Assembly: GCA_911728455.2 (NCBI GenBank)
Contig: OU452233.1
Coordinates: 7,982,005-8,046,004 of the forward strand
From: Marthasterias glacialis
Taxonomy: Eukaryota > Echinodermata > Asteroidea > Forcipulatida > Asteriidae
Reading direction: 5' to 3'
Length of the DNA: 64,000 nucleotides
Shown: positions 1-14,600 of the stretch, one piece after another
How positions within the stretch are numbered: position 1 is the stretch's first letter
Layout of the letters: each line of letters opens with the position of its first letter
The notes under the pieces: model-generated
What the model saw: the letters and a program-made list of their open reading frames with translations, nothing else
What the model was told of the DNA's origin: nothing
Database searches by the model: none
Position numbers and translations under genes: made by a program

Positions 1-60
1 GGTCCAGGCTCTGGCTCTTTTGTAAACATGTGATGTCACAGGTCACATGGTCTATAGGGG
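1..60 (-). repeat. End of a foldback element (TATAGACCATGTGACC family)
   Basis: The reverse complement of the first 60 bases (TATAGACCATGTGACCTGTG...GTTTACAAAA) matches 4128-4170, so the window opens in or at the end of another copy of that element. Confidence 0.5.
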
Positions 61-366
61 CATATTTGGAAGTCACCCTACATGTGCTTATCATCCAATA
101 GTTTAGTTGAAGTGAACAAATTTGGACGCACTGTTTTTCAATGGGGGACTTTGGAATGCAAAGCTTCAGCAGGCTTACCATGTAAATTTCCATTGATTAT
201 GTATGAGAATGCGCATATTTCCGAGAACAATGGATTTACCTGGTGAGTCTGCTGCCACCTATGTCCCCGAAAAGTCTCCCATTGGAAGCAGCTTTGGCCG
301 ACCTGTTTCCAAAGTATTGTTTAAAACCCCCTGGCAACAGTCAGAAGACAAACCAGCAGTGACCAG

Positions 367-477
367 GTGTGGATTTCATAAAGCGCCTAGGACTAGTCTT
401 GTCTCGAGTTAGGACGAGTAACTAGTCCTAACTTATAGGACTAGTCCTAAGTTAGGATTAGTTTTGTGAAATCCACC
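367..477. repeat. Foldback MITE family F1 (GGACTAGTCCTAAGTTAGGA)
   Basis: Begins GTGGATTTCATAAAGCGCC and ends TTTTGTGAAATCCACC, which are inverted repeats. The core consists of reiterated ACTAGTCCTAA/TTAGGACTAGT palindromes. Other copies lie at 13419-13548, 23872-24026 and 58260-58418. Confidence 0.75.
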
Positions 478-3400
478 CCAGCACCAGTAGAAGAAGATTT
501 CTCTATGTATGTTTATGTGTTATGTACACACTGTTGTGTGATATCAATTAGGGTGTCTGGGGAGTTCCATTTAATGGTATGATAGGGGTGTCCTTTCATG
601 GTCATACAAGGGAGGAGGGGGAGGTTTTTTTTTTTTTTTTTTTGGGGGGGGGTTAATGGTCAGTCTATTTTCTACCTTGGTGGTGTGACTAGAGAATGGA
701 GTTTGAAAATTGTGATATGTCTAGTACCTGTTGTAGATTTAAGAAATTTTAACACAAACATTGGGGGAAAAGTTGCTCAAAGATCTAGCTGGCACTCAGG
801 TTGATCAGGGGGGGGGGGGGGGGCAGGTGGACTATGAACTTTACATAAATGCACATCGATACATGTATGCTCACACTACATGTTGATAAGAACTACTATT
901 TGAGGTGGGGGGGGGGTCTTAAACAGGTTGCATAGAGTGTGAACTGTTAACATTGGAAAGGTTGACAAAATAATTGTTCACAGATTTAGCGTACATATAA
1001 AACTTCCCTTGAAATGTTTTTGCCTGGAGCACAATAGTACTTTTTGAGAGAGTAAAAACAATTAGTTTTGATCTGGCGAGACCCAAACTTGATGCTTGAA
1101 AACAGTGAAAAAAGAAAAGTTTTTTTGTTTTTGTTCTCATGACTCTGATGACCTATGGAGCATAAATTTGCACAGGTTTGTTATTCATGTATACATGTTG
1201 GGTCACATGAAGTTCGGATACTGGTCTTTGTCAATTACCAATGTTGTCCATTTGCTTGAAAGTAACACATTACACATTTGGCACTTGCTGGACTTCTGCG
1301 TGAATGCCACTAAAGCTGTTGACTTCAATCAGCTTTGAAGTACATGTAACATTTGGTGATCAAGTGAACTTGTTTCCGTTTATCCATGCACGAATCTGGA
1401 AACAAAACCTAGCCGATGGTAAAAAAATACGGAGGAGAATGATGACATGCAGCTTGGAATTTGGCTGTATACAGGCCTCTCTCACTTGAGATAAACATGA
1501 TCCATGAACTATATCTTCATCAGGTTTGTGATTTCTCAGGATTTTTCCCTGATTTCAGGATCTTCTGGAACCATGAGCCTTAGAAGAAGAAGTAAAGCAG
1601 GCACCAAATTGAGAAAGGAATAGTCCACATTGTGTCCAAACCTGTAGTTTTGTATTTCTGGTGATGCACAGAATATTGAAGATTTTTAAACATCTGGGAG
1701 GTTCTGGGTTTGAACAAGAGGAAACCCAGGCCAGCAAGTTACTTTTTAGGAACTTTTTTCCTCAGATCTCATCAGATCTCATCCCTGCATCATATCCAGA
1801 AATTCTACTTGAATCCTACATGTGTATTGTACATGTACTTAGGTCACACCAGGTTTCTCCCCAGGATTTTTCAAAACTGGGGGGCATTCTGGAGCCAAAT
1901 TTTGAAAGTGTGGGCGAAGCATGCTGAATTTGGTAGCAGGTCCTTGGAATGTTTTCATTTAATGTTTTTGTTTTTTGTGAATTTTATATAAAAATAAAAA
2001 AAAAAACCAAATAAATAAATAAATAAAAAAATTGCGTATCAGTGGTAATTTCTGCGTATCGGCCCATAATTTAGGCGTATCGGCCAGATACGCTAGCTTG
2101 TGCATGGGGAGAACCCTGTACACCAGACACTCTCTACCTAGGTTTTTATTTTAAGTAGTTATAAGTGACCTGTGTCAGTGAAATGATAAATCTTTTAGCA
2201 GTTTATAAACTAAGGTGTTAAGATTGCCCAAGGAACTCAAAAAAAAAAAATAATAAAATCAAACATTTAGAAAAAATGCCAAGTAATGTAGAGACAAATC
2301 CGAATTTTGGATGTTACAGAGTAGCTCATTTCATAGGCTCGGAGACGCAGCGGTGCACGCATGCCTAATTTCTGTATCCAATGTGGAAGCCCCCCCAGTC
2401 CTGACGTCGCTGAATGACACATCAGTCGTGATAGACGCAGCGTGGAAGTCCTAATTAATCTATGAATAGACCTTGTGGCCAACCGTAATCGCACCCGCAG
2501 ATTTCCTACACTTCCTTGGAATCAGGCAATGTTGCGTTACAACAAACCGCAATCAGGTTGGACACACACATGTACACCTAGAGACGTCTGAGCGAGTCGG
2601 CTTTCCCAAAACACTCGCTCTCCTGCACCCTCATAAGAATTCCTTGGAAACTAGAATCGTCTGATTTCTAATAGTTTCTTGTCTCATTGTCTAGATATTC
2701 TTTTCTGCGAACAAAGAAAATCCATTTAAAAATGATGATTTTTTGATTTTTTATTTTTTTCAGTGATGACAGCTTTCAGAGTTTATTCTGAGTTTAGATT
2801 ATTTTACTTGACTGGTGAGGAAAACAAAATGGCTGCTATTTTCTTTAATTTCTTCCGATAAACATGAATTTTCTGGTGCTAAGGACGCCATTCCCAGAAG
2901 CTCCTTGAAAATCTACATCTCTAGGGGTTACCAAGCGGTGGAAATGCCATCATTTCAACAAACATCTGAACAGTGAGATCCTTGTTTCAGAGGCTCTTGT
3001 CAGTACTGGCTCTCAGCCCTGACATTGAGAAATCTCATGAAATTACTTGAATCACAAAAATGACCTTATCTTGAAATTATGCTTTGAGGGTTATCATATT
3101 TTTTCGTGATATTATTTCTGCATCGCATGCTCTGGTAGTGTTATTCTGGATGATTCTGAGTGGCTTGAATGCTTACAGTTCTATTATGGGGACATAACGC
3201 AGAAATTTGGGTTGCTGTTTTTTTTTTTTTTTTTTTTTTTCTACACTCTGAATAAACGGAACTTGACATCTGTGACATTTGGCTAGGAGATGAGTTTTCT
3301 ATTCTGAGCAACTAAAGGCAAAAAGTAGGATTGGTCAAGCTGATACTGTGCAGTGTTCTTACTTTGTGGGATTCAATATATACATGAAAAAACAAACCTG

Positions 3401-4124
3401 TGAAAATTTGGGCGCAATCCAATGTCTGAGTCAGGAGAAAAGAGTGAAAAACTGTGTTAACTTTTCAAGCATGTAAACGCATTGTCATTAATTTTGGTTG
3501 TCACAACGATACTTAAAATCGGGGACTTCAAATTCTATTTTCTCGGCTTTGACAGAATTTCAGACAGAAATATTTCTATGGGAGATTGGTACTGGTATGA
3601 ACTTCATAATCAGTAGTCATTCAGACTGTTAGTAATGAAAATGAGGGTTTTTTTTTGCTCTGCCACTCTTTATTCCTTCGTTGTATACATTGTATCCTTA
3701 GCTGCCTGGTCTAAATCATGGGTGGCCATGTATGCAGTTTATCTTACAGACTTCAGTCTTGTCAAATGGAAAGCAATGCAGCCCCAACATTGCTGCAATT
3801 CCTGTGGTTCCATTTGCCATTCATACCATGTTATTCATCCCCCTTGGTCAGTGGTATTGGCTTCTTTGTTTGATCTGGCAGATTAAGATTTCAGCCATTT
3901 GGAAGGTACCATTTTCATGAGAAAGGGGTGTTCCACAAGCAATCTGATTTGGTACTCCGCTGTTACATACATGTACTGTAATACTCCAGGTTTTAGAGAC
4001 AGCTTAACATTTTTTAGATTTTAGAACTATTCACCAAATCATTTACTGTATTACTGGTCAGAAAATTTCCTCTTAAAATCCTTGATCGTTGCTTACACAA
4101 ATGTTGAATACATTTGTGTGTAGT

Positions 4125-4475
4125 TTGTGTAGACCATGTGACCTGTGACATCCCGTGTTTACAAAGGATCCAAAGAGTGTGGACTTCCTCTGGGCACGAT
4201 TTGTACCGAGAGAATCCAGCTCAGTGGAGGAAAACTTAAAAATCTTACATTTTATGAAAATTACACGGCACGATTTCTGTCTGAGAATGCATCTTCAAAC
4301 TTGTCCTGCCGTTACCTTTTACAACACTTCATTTGATGTGTTCTTACGACACAAAATGTAAGATTACTCGTATGACCTGTGTTAATATAGTTTCTTGCCT
4401 GCCAGGAAATGCCATGGAATGTCCAACAACAAGGTCACACATTTTGTAAACAAGGTGACCTAGTCTATATTCAAA
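4125..4475. repeat. Foldback MITE, TATAGACYANGTSACCT ends
   Basis: About 350 bp. The left end GTAGACCATGTGACCTGTG...GTTTACAAA is inversely repeated at the right end as TTTGTAAACAAGGTGACC and TAGTCTATA. No transposase coding. Confidence 0.55.
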
Positions 4476-7400
4476 AAAATGGTTTACTTCTCATTTACAT
4501 GCTGTTTTTTTCACAAAGCAAACAATGCTTAGTTTTTCACTCGATGTGATTTTATTGTTCATTGATTGTACTCGCTTAAAGAAATGATTACAATGTAAAA
4601 AGGCCATTGTACAAGTGTACATTGTACGTGTATTTGTCTTATTTCTGTTAAACTTGTCTTTTAAGGGATGCACATCAGTATGTTAAGTTTTTTTTTCTTC
4701 TCAATGTTCAGTTCGGACAACATGTGCAGTGTGCAGTGCACTCTTGTGTATTCCCTCATGAACGGTTAATTAATTAATGGGAAATTCATTGAAACGAATG
4801 ATGTGCAGATCTATACACACACCTGTACATGACATGTGTTACAGAACCGTGTACGGCCATCGTAGCTGCGGCAATATTTCTTTGTGTTTTCCTGTCCGTG
4901 TGTGATTAAACAAACATGCATATTTACCGTCAGAGTGTGGTAGCCTACAATCTACCTCTAATTACTAATGCCTTTGTCCTTTGCTTCAGTCTGTAAACAA
5001 ATAACAAAATGTAGTCCAGTCTATACGTACAGGCCGTTGTAATTTTGTATCTCCCCCCCCCCTCTTTCCCTCTCCACCTAACCTGTGTACAAAGGCCATT
5101 ACAGCTAGTGTTTTCATCACGTAGACCAGAAGGCAAAATGAGGTCACATGCTAGCCAGCTAACAAACAGCAGCGCTTTTTTTTTTTTTTTTTTTTTTTTT
5201 CTCTCTGGCTGGCTGCATGCTGATAGCCCAACTAGTGTACAGTCCATGCTGCGGGCAGGGTCACAAGTTCAATAGAGCCTTGGCTACCTGCTATGCCGGG
5301 CCGTGGTGTCTGGGAAGCCGTTGCACAGTAGTGACATTCTGTCAGAGTCTCTAATGGGGGAAAAGAACAACAAAGATGCTGGTCAGATATCGGACATTCT
5401 GTAGAGACATGTTATTGATTTAAGAAAATATAAGAAGAAACGCTGATTTGTTTATTCTGAATATGATGGGGATAGAGAATTGGTATTCGGACCATTCACG
5501 CCGAGAAAATATTTACGTTTTTAGATATTGTTGTCGGATAACTGCTTGAACACCCTAAATGATATTCAAAACACAGGCAACGCATCCCAACAAGTAAAAA
5601 AAAAAAAAAATGCTGTCACCAACCCAACAGTTTTTAATAATCTAATTAATTCTAGACTACTTGAAAATTTGTTTAACAGGAATACACTTCTTGTATCAAG
5701 CCGCATAAAATTTGAGCTGTATTTTCAATTACATTTCCGGCTTCAGTTTTCTTTGTTCACTTGACAGCGCACTCTGGATGGGCCCACCAAGGTCATTTGC
5801 ACTCAGATATGACAGGGTTCCTTTTTAGAATAACAAAGACTGATTGAAATCAGAGCAGAAATTAAAGCAATCCGTGCAAACGGGCCTATACTAGAATATT
5901 TATACATTGCAGAGAGGCATATCACTGCCGTGCATAATGCAGCCAGGTTTGTTTTGGTTGGCTGTGTTCTTGCCCTGACTGTGAATGACAGGTGTTATGG
6001 GCATTGTTTTGCCATACTGCTGTTGAACTCTGTCCCTCTCCTTCAACTCCGCTGTCAATCACAAGGCTCCTCTGCCAAAATCACTGGAATGTGCACACTG
6101 GAGACTTGTTACTATTCTAGGTTTTCTTTCCCCGTCCATACATGCGAAAATAACCAAGGACCCCCTATGATTTATGACGTATGTAGTTGAAGGGGTTGAC
6201 ATGTAAAAGACACAGTATTGGTGTCAGATTGAAAATGTACAGTGTAAGTGTTCACAGATTTTACACACAATCCCCATAGTGGAAAGATGGTCATGGTGGA
6301 ACATTTCCCATGAAATATTTGTGCCAGGAAGGCTATAGCTTTCGAGAAATGGGTAAAGCAATTAGTTTTGATCTCTCAAGTCTGAAATCAAATAGGTGTT
6401 GGAAAACAGTGAGGAGGGTTTTTCACTCTTTTCTTGTGACTCCCGGTGACCGATTGAGCTTAAACTCTCACAGGTTTATTTCATGTACATGTTAATGTTG
6501 TGTCATACAAAGTGTGGATACTGTTTTCTGTGGGGGGGAAAAAAACAAAAACACTAACCAATGTTGTCCGCCATGCTTTAAAACCCTTTTGATTAATTCA
6601 TTTCCGAAAACATTGTTAGGAAAATGTATTAAGGCAAGAGAACAATCACACCAAAGTTGATGATGAGATTTATTACGTGTACGGTATGTAGCGATTGCAC
6701 CTTTTAAGAACCCATGGTAACAAAGTGAACCAAAGTCTTCTAGTCATTCCATCAGGCAATTAATCTTGCATTGTTTCGATGAGCCGGGTGGGATACACAT
6801 ACACAACAAACATGTACTGACTGGTGAGGAAACATTTCACAGAATGAAAAGGGGATTCCCCGTATAAAGTTAAAGTAAAAATGGGGACTTCCCCCCCCCC
6901 CCCCCCACCACACACACACACTGAAGAATTGCTTACAATCACATGTCCATAATATCCATACTGACAAAACTACAGATGTAGTGTACATACATATACATTG
7001 TATATAGGTGTATGATAGTTTTGCTTTCTGTTGCAAAAGACATTATTTCTGTAGTTACTACTAAACCTTCAATGATTCAAAACCAGAACAGTGAATTGTA
7101 CTTATCGGAATTTTCATGCACAGTGTTCCCAGAAGCCATTTCGGCTTTCTCTTGTCTTTTCCCATGATACTTGTACACCCACACAAGAACGGGGGGGAAA
7201 AAAACAGAGAGACACTTCCGATTTAATTTTTCCGGCTACGTAATGAAACAGCTATTTAAAACACGAGAAAGGTTAGTCCCCAAGCATTTCTAAACTTAGA
7301 CCCTAAAGCAATCTGGATACTTCCTTCCTCTCGTGCTTAAAGGCTTGGCCATGAAACTGAAAAGCTTTCTCACTCTGCTTCAATAGGCCGTTTGTCCTTT

Positions 7401-8476
7401 GCAGTAACAGGTTGTGTGTTTAAGTCAGACTTGGGAATCACTTCCAACAAGACACGATTTTTGCCATCCTTTAGAACGAGAGCCTGGAGTGCCGGGTCCT
7501 GAGTCCTGATACGGGAAGAGTCATCGGTTTGCTCCGGGAGGAGGCGGTGAGAATTGTGCTCACCTTTTTTTTTTGCTTGTCAGAGTCCACAGTTGGGCCA
7601 GGCCGTAAATCTGCCAGTAGGGAATCGGTAATCATTAGTAGTTTGGCTTGCCGGTTTGGGATTTGAGTAGCGTATGAGAGAGGAGTGGGTGACATCGTTT
7701 CCTGTTCCGGTTCTTAATCTTAGGTTTGCATAATTCCAGTGTTTGACGCGTCCATGGTTTGTGATTTTTTTGGCATGATTAGCAGGGATGTGATGTATGG
7801 ATTGGAAAGTAGTGACTGCTAGTAAGACTAGAGGAGTGTGTGTGTGTGTGTTCAGGAGTTTGGTCAGAGCATCACAGGGTACTTTCCTGTGGTTTGTGGT
7901 TAAGGGAGCTCCAGTCTTGTGTTATAATTAAGAGACAGATTTTGTGGTTGTGTTTGTTTTTTTTTCTGTGAGGGAGACATTCGGTATTATATACTTTCTG
8001 AATATCCTGACTTTGTCAAACAGAATTTTTGTTGACATTTAAAAGCTTTTGATGTGAATCATCAGACAGGTGGTTGGTGTACATGTATGAGAGGTCAGTC
8101 ATCACAAGTTTTGAAATAAATGTATGGGTGCTGCATGAAGGTGAAATATTAACAGCAGCTCATGTCTCCAGTTTGAAAGTTCATCGCTGACACCAGAGAG
8201 GTATTGCTTCATAATACCGGCAAGAGGACATCTTTAATCCTAAGTTGATTTCTTTTTAAAGATACAGCGATGGGTATTCCAGTGAGAGCAATAGGCAGCG
8301 ATCCAGTAAAGAACAGCCCAAGAGTTTCTGCATTTTGTGACGCCCCCCCCCCACACCACCCTCACGATAAGGGAAATTATCTCATGTTTTTCACACATCA
8401 TCAGTAAGGTTATTTTCTCTCACCTATAAAAACAAATTATCTGAATTTTTCTCTTTTCTGAACTCTTTTTCTGCAG

Positions 8477-8652
8477 GGCCATCCGAGCTTTTCAGCAAGT
8501 TCTTTACATCGATCCTGGCTTCCAGCGGGCCAATGAAGTTCATCTGAGGCTGGGTCACATGTTTAAAGTCAACTCGGATTACGAATCCAGCTTGAAGCAC
8601 TACCAGCTTGCCCTGATCGACTCAAGTCTCTGCTCTCTAACCAAAGCAGAAA
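8477..8652 (+). CDS. KDM6A: KDM6A exon a (TPR)
   Basis: Acceptor TTCTGCAG, donor GTAAGT. Encodes TPR helices beginning [15 protein letters not shown] and ending [15 protein letters not shown], colinear with vertebrate UTX. The first base completes a codon begun in an upstream exon (a Trp codon would match the family). Ends in phase 1. Confidence 0.93.
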
Positions 8653-11600
8653 GTAAGTCACCTCGAAAGTATAGCTTAGAAAAGAAAATAAGAATAGAAG
8701 TAACTGCATTTGGAGAAAGACAGGGGAACACAGGGCTGAGATCTGAAGAAAAACTTCACTGCATGTACATCATAGCACGTTGTAGCTCAGAAATTTCACT
8801 GGGTCCAGATTTTCTTGTTTTATATTTGGTGAACTTCTCAGGGAAGAAGTTTAGAATGGAAAATGTTTATAGAAGTGGACCACTAAATATTCAGAGGCAT
8901 GAGTTGGAAAACAAAAATATATGTATTATTAGTTATCGCACCAGTGGGAGTGGAATACGGACAAATAGAGTGCTTCTGCATCGTGGGATATGAGATGCAA
9001 ATGCGCTATATTTTTCCGTAATCCATGAGCACGCGTGTGATAACGAATTTGTCTTCCAGCCAACTGGAAGATATGAGTGTTATTTCTTAAGAAACAGCAC
9101 GTTCAACGTGCAAAGTTTAGAACAATGTTTTGCACTGTCTGTATATGGAGTGTGACGCATGATGCTCACCATACGCTGAGCGCAATATAGACTACTGGGA
9201 GTATGATATGGTTTATTATCACGTTGAGCAATCTCTGATTGGAAGATTAGCGCGTACTGGAAGATAAATATATAAAAATATATATATATATAAATGAAGG
9301 ATGAGCAAAGAAAATTTGGCTGATGCCGGACTCGAACCCGCGACCTCTCCAATGCTGTTGGAGCGCTCTAACCAACTGAGCTAACCAGCCCTATGCTGGT
9401 GGGCGGTCCTGTGCAATGTCAAACCTCTTTGCTCGGTGGGGGTCATATTACTAGACTGACTGCAGGGCCTGTTTACTGGCCCAAGTGCTACAATTGCTGG
9501 CCTTTGTCTGGCCAGTGGTCCACTGGATATTTCAAGCCTTGGTGTGTATCACATCTTCCAGTCTGTTTAAGTGACCTCCGAGTCATCTACTCCAAGGTGT
9601 AAGGGATCCCGAAATGGAGACTTGCATCTAATTAATGTATTTTTCTGATTTTGTTAAGGCAGACGATTGCTCATTTAAAACGTGTAATAGTAACTGTATT
9701 TTGGAGATGTCCAGATTCAGTTACACGTTTTTCCCAATCCCTGTATTTTTTAAACTGCACTGTAATCTAATTTTTTAAAAGCAGTAATTCAATGTAAGTC
9801 CGCTTTAGTCCTCGGGTGTTTTTCTTACCTCGGTGGAATTGATTTCAATAAAACTGGACTGACCTGAAATCTTTAAATCACGTGTCATCTTACAGCGTTG
9901 GTATTTAAAAAGTGAGCGATGTCCCAATTTTTCGGCGGATTACCTTGTAAAACCCTTTAGAAGGTGCTATAAAAATGGCTCTCAGAATTCAAAAACTTAG
10001 CAAACCTGTCTTAGGAATGCCTTTTTTTGTGTGTGTGTTCCCAAGAAAATTTTGTCGGCCTGAAACTTCTATCTTTGAAGGCGCAAGTAAGGCTGTTCTC
10101 AATTTATAAGTGTTTGTTCTGTTATTGAGCATTTCTCTTTTCTTTTTTTCTTCTTTGCAGTCAAGTTCCACATTGCCCACTTGCATGAAATACAGGTACA
10201 AGTAAGTTCTGATTGTTTGTAACCAAATTGTTTGAAGCTCCAGCTCAACATTGGTAAACTAACTGTAAATGCATCCATTCTTTGCACAAATCAAGATTGT
10301 TGTAACAAAACCAGCCTGTGAAAATGTCAGCTCATTTGGTTGTTTCATTTGCGAGAAAACGGTTAAAATGCATTCAGCATTTTTGTACGCATTCCTATAG
10401 GCAGAGTTGTCTCACTGAGACGAAAACTAATTTTGGATCTTATTTCATTTATTATTTAAAAACGATGACACTTCAGGCTGAATTATTTCAAGGAAAGTTT
10501 CCTACCATCGTTATCTTTATACCATGTAAGGTGTATATAAATCTGTGGACATTTATGTTTTTCTTCTTGCCAATGTTGAGATGGGGCTTTAAACATTCAA
10601 CCTGTTGTTGGCCCCATGTGTTATGTAATGAGCGTAAAAAGAACCCCAGTACAAAACAGCAACCTGTGCCATCTAATCAAGTAAAACACCACTAGAGAAA
10701 CCGACTGGGTAAATGTAATTAAAGTTATGGGATGAATAAAGAAAAGTTGACTAGAACGGGATTTGAACCTGCAACCTCCAGATTAACATGCCGGTGTCCT
10801 ACCAACAGAGCTAGATCCTGTCTCCCTGTTTTGTCAATGATCTTTTTTTGGGGGGGTGCCAGTCAGAAGCCATTTAATCTGAAACTGCAGGGATCACACG
10901 CAACTTTACGATACAACCTGGCAAGCGGCAGAACAGGATCACCTTAAGGGGATACAACTTTTTTATTTCAGACCTCAAGCAATAAACCGCAAAGGGAGAC
11001 TGACTGGGTAAATTTTAATTCAATCTTGAATACTTGTAACACAAAAGTTTTATGTAGTATCATTTTAAAATGATTTTTTTTTTTTACGTTTTCCTTCTTA
11101 CCTTATTTCCAGGGCAAGTTGCAGACATCAGTAGAAGCGTATGAAGAGCTTTTATCCTGTACCCCTCTGCCTGATACGGTCAAAGCCAATACACTCAGAC
11201 AACTAGGTAAAACATCCACAATTTTATTTGAATCATGTTGTGTCCCAATTCCCAATATACTCTGCAGCAGTAGACAAATAGAAAGGAAAAGTTTGTACTT
11301 GATTGTCGGCCTTGGCTTATGGCCAAGGGTTCAACCGATTCACGGTGAACACAAATCTGCTTTTCTGCGTTAGATAATTGGGACAACTTCTTACTTGTAT
11401 CATGTAGTCTCCCGTTTCCCAATATAATCTGCGGCAGTAGATAAAAGGAAAGGAAAAGTTTGTACTTGATTGTCGGCCGTGGCTTATGGCCAAGGGTACG
11501 ACCGATTCACGGCGAACACATCCCACATTTTCTCGAAAGAGGAAACATAATGAGAATGTCTCTTTCCTTGGCTCAGTCATGGTTACAAGGTGCTATATAA

Positions 11601-14600
11601 AAGGCTCTCCGAATTCAAAAGCTGAACAAGCCTGTCTTGAGACGCCTGTAGATAAAACTGATTCCTAAGTTTTTTACTAACCCTGTCCCTCCACGACTCT
11701 CTTCCCCCTTCCAGGTTGGCTCAACCATAGCTGCGAGCAACTCGGGGATAACGCTACCAGGGAGACTAAAGCAATCCAGTTCCTGATCAAGTCACTGGAG
11801 GTAGACCCCAACAGCGGCCAGTCCTGGTACTTCCTCGGTCGGTGTTATTCCAGTGGCGGTAAGGTCCACGATGCCTTCACGTCTTACCGGCATTCTATCG
11901 ACAAGTCCGAAGCAAATGCCGACACCTGGTGCTCAATAGGGTAAGAGGCCTTCGATTATTTTCCATACTGAATTACTGTTAACCACTTGATGCTGGATGA
12001 TGTCTTGCTCTGCAAAACCATTCCAAACTGAAAAACAGTGGACATTTATAATTAGGAACAGTTTTGGATTGTCCTCTTTGGTTGGGTCGGTCATGTCCGT
12101 TCACATATAAACACGTCCCTGGACATTCCATTGTTTAGTGTGCACAGGCATGCACTCACCTTGCGGCACTTCGTTTCCCCCTTACAAAGAGGTACTGGAA
12201 TTCATGCTTCAAATCTCTCTTTTTCCGGGGGGGTTATCGTGTAATCCCCAATTCCAGACCTTCGTCCTTTGGTGTACAAACAAAGGTTACGAGAGATCGG
12301 TAGTCCGCTACCATTGTTTATCATTCTATTCAGCATACGGGAGGCAAGTCTGAGTTTCCAGCATACCATTGCTGATTTGGCATATTCACGGTGAAGACAT
12401 TCCATAGTTTCTGAAAGGAAAACAAAAAATCCTGGTGCATTTTATGAGAATTTTTGTTATCTATGTTTAGTCAGGGTTTCATTGCGGCAGTGATATTCTT
12501 AAAAAGCAATTTTTTCGGTAGTTCCGTAAAGTTCTGAAAAAATAATACAGCACAGGAGGCACTGTCAAAATTTTCTGATACCATCGTCAAGTGGTTAAAA
12601 AAGCTTAGGGATGCATCACATTGTGAGATTTATTACCGCTGCCTGAAGCTAGAGAAATCTTTGTGTGTTCATAAGCCAACAGAAGTGTTGGCTATGAACT
12701 ATTAACACTGGAGTTTAGCCCCCTGCCCTTCCAGGACTGGTGTTCTGAGTTTTTTCGCACGCGCCCACCAATCCCCAGTATCACATGACCTGCGGCTAAA
12801 CGTCCCACCAGACGGACAAAGCAATCATAGCCACGGTGTCTTGCTGTATGGCACAAACATCGCGACCATCTCAGTGCGCAGGACCAGCAGGTTAACGTCT
12901 CACCAGATGGACGAAGAAATAACGGCCGCTTTGTCTTGCTGTATGGCACAAGCATCATGACACATCCCAGTACACAGGACCTGCAGGTTAACGTCCTTCC
13001 AGACGGACAAAGCAATCATGGCCACGGTGTCTTGCTGTATGGCACAAGCATCATGACCAACCAGTCTGGCAGTTAAACCCACGAAGTCTGTCAAATATAT
13101 GAATACTGACTAGTTGAAGTCATTTCTTTATGAAAATAAGCTCTCTCTTGAAATTTGTTGTCATCATTTCAAAGGCTGTACTTATCTTTTCGTTTCAGTG
13201 TCCTCTATCAGCAACAGAACCAACCTATGGATGCCCTACAGGCTTACATATGCGCAGTACAACTAGATAAGTCGCACGTAGCAGCCTGGACAGACCTTGG
13301 TATACTGTATGAAGCTTGCAGTCAACCGACGTAAGTTTTAAGGCTACGTTCCTCGACCCCTAAAATCCTTCCCTCTGGTTTTGCCAGTTAAGTTTAGTTT
13401 TATTGCTTAGTTGTACAGGTGTGGATTTCACAAAGCGCTAGGACTAGTCTCATCTCGAATAAGAAATAAGAAGGAGTAACTAAGCCTAACGTAAAGATAA
13501 GTTAGGACTAGTTTTAAGTTAGGACTAGTTTTGTGAAATCCACCCCTGTTTAGTTAAACTGTTTAGTTTTATTGTTTAGTTAAACTAGTCAGTGATATAT
13601 TGTTCAGTGATATATTGTTCAGTGATATTGTTTAGTTCTCCTTCCTGCAGCGATGCACTGACGTGCTACATGAACGCCTCAAAGTGTGCCAAGAATAACA
13701 ACGCCACGGCGTTGGCCCCGAGGATCAAGCTGCTGCAGGCACAGGTCAACGCACTGCCTAACCTACATATGCAAACCAAGTAAGTAAAGGAAAAGGTCCG
13801 ACTTAAAAATCGGAGTGCTAGCCGCAGAGGTGTACGGGTGGCTCTTCGAAATTGGACGCCCTAAATACGTACAATAAGCTATTGGGCCAACCTGTTGTTC
13901 AGGCGGTAGCAAATTTTTTACTCTACCTTAAAAATTACAACCAGTAAGTGAAGGAAAAGGTCGGACTTAATACAGAGGTGTACGGATGGCATTTCGAAAT
14001 TCGGACATGTTAGTTATGTAGCTGTTCAAACACCCTGGTTTTTTTTGGGTTGGTTGCAAAATTGAACTCCGCGTTAAAAATCCTTGCCAGCACATGATGT
14101 TCCTGCAAACCTTACTGGATTGTATCTCCCCCCATAGAAAGTTGAAAATCCTACTAAACCAAGACTCAATACGGGAGGGGCCATTTTCACAGTGCATCTC
14201 GGGTAAAATGGTAGACAAGATTCTCATGTTGCGCCCATCGCACAACCCCGATAAAGTTAATTCGTGGTTTGCAAAAGTTGTATTTTTTATGTTTACGGCA
14301 TAAAATGGTATTTTTCATGTAACCACAAGTAAAGGTCGCAAACTGCCAGAGCATCACCGATTTGAGAGAGTTATCTTTTTTAGTCGACCCTTTTTGGGTG
14401 AAAATGTCCTCTCTGTGGCTTACTGTAGATGGTGCACTGTAATGCGAATCGGCCGTATAGACCATTCTATTGTTGATAAACAAGCTACACTGGCTGGTGT
14501 GGACGGCCAAATGTAGCAAAATATTCAAGTCTTGTTGACAGACGTTGTGACAAAATTCAGCATTTTGCAAAACTGTCTATTGAAAGAAAATACATTCCAT

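Larger units (their letters stand above)
1..8476. other. Non-coding stretch: KDM6A intron or upstream DNA
   Basis: No exon recognised. The TPR exon that should precede 8477 (ending in a split Trp codon) was not found, so this is most simply intron. It holds homopolymer runs (T runs near 627, 3221 and 5177; G runs near 810 and 908; C run near 6891), a 4.1-4.5 kb foldback element, a foldback MITE at 367-477, and diverged interspersed repeats around 960-1300 and 6290-6560 that resemble each other. Confidence 0.6.

Noticed and set aside
3590-3900. Candidate upstream TPR exon ending before GGTCAGTG/GTATTG
   Set aside because: The frame could end in a split Trp codon, but the residues before it do not resemble the UTX TPR sequence.
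8653-8993. Open frame running on from KDM6A exon a
   Set aside because: It passes a consensus GTAAGT donor and loses family similarity. The next exon at 10161 continues the TPR in phase.
9318-9390. Apparent tRNA-Ala (AGC) gene on the minus strand
   Set aside because: U33 is C, one T-stem pair is mismatched, and the same flanks occur at 45930-46080, so it is a SINE head.
10318-10695. 125-aa open frame
   Set aside because: It lies within a MITE (10231-10590) in a KDM6A intron and has no recognisable motif.
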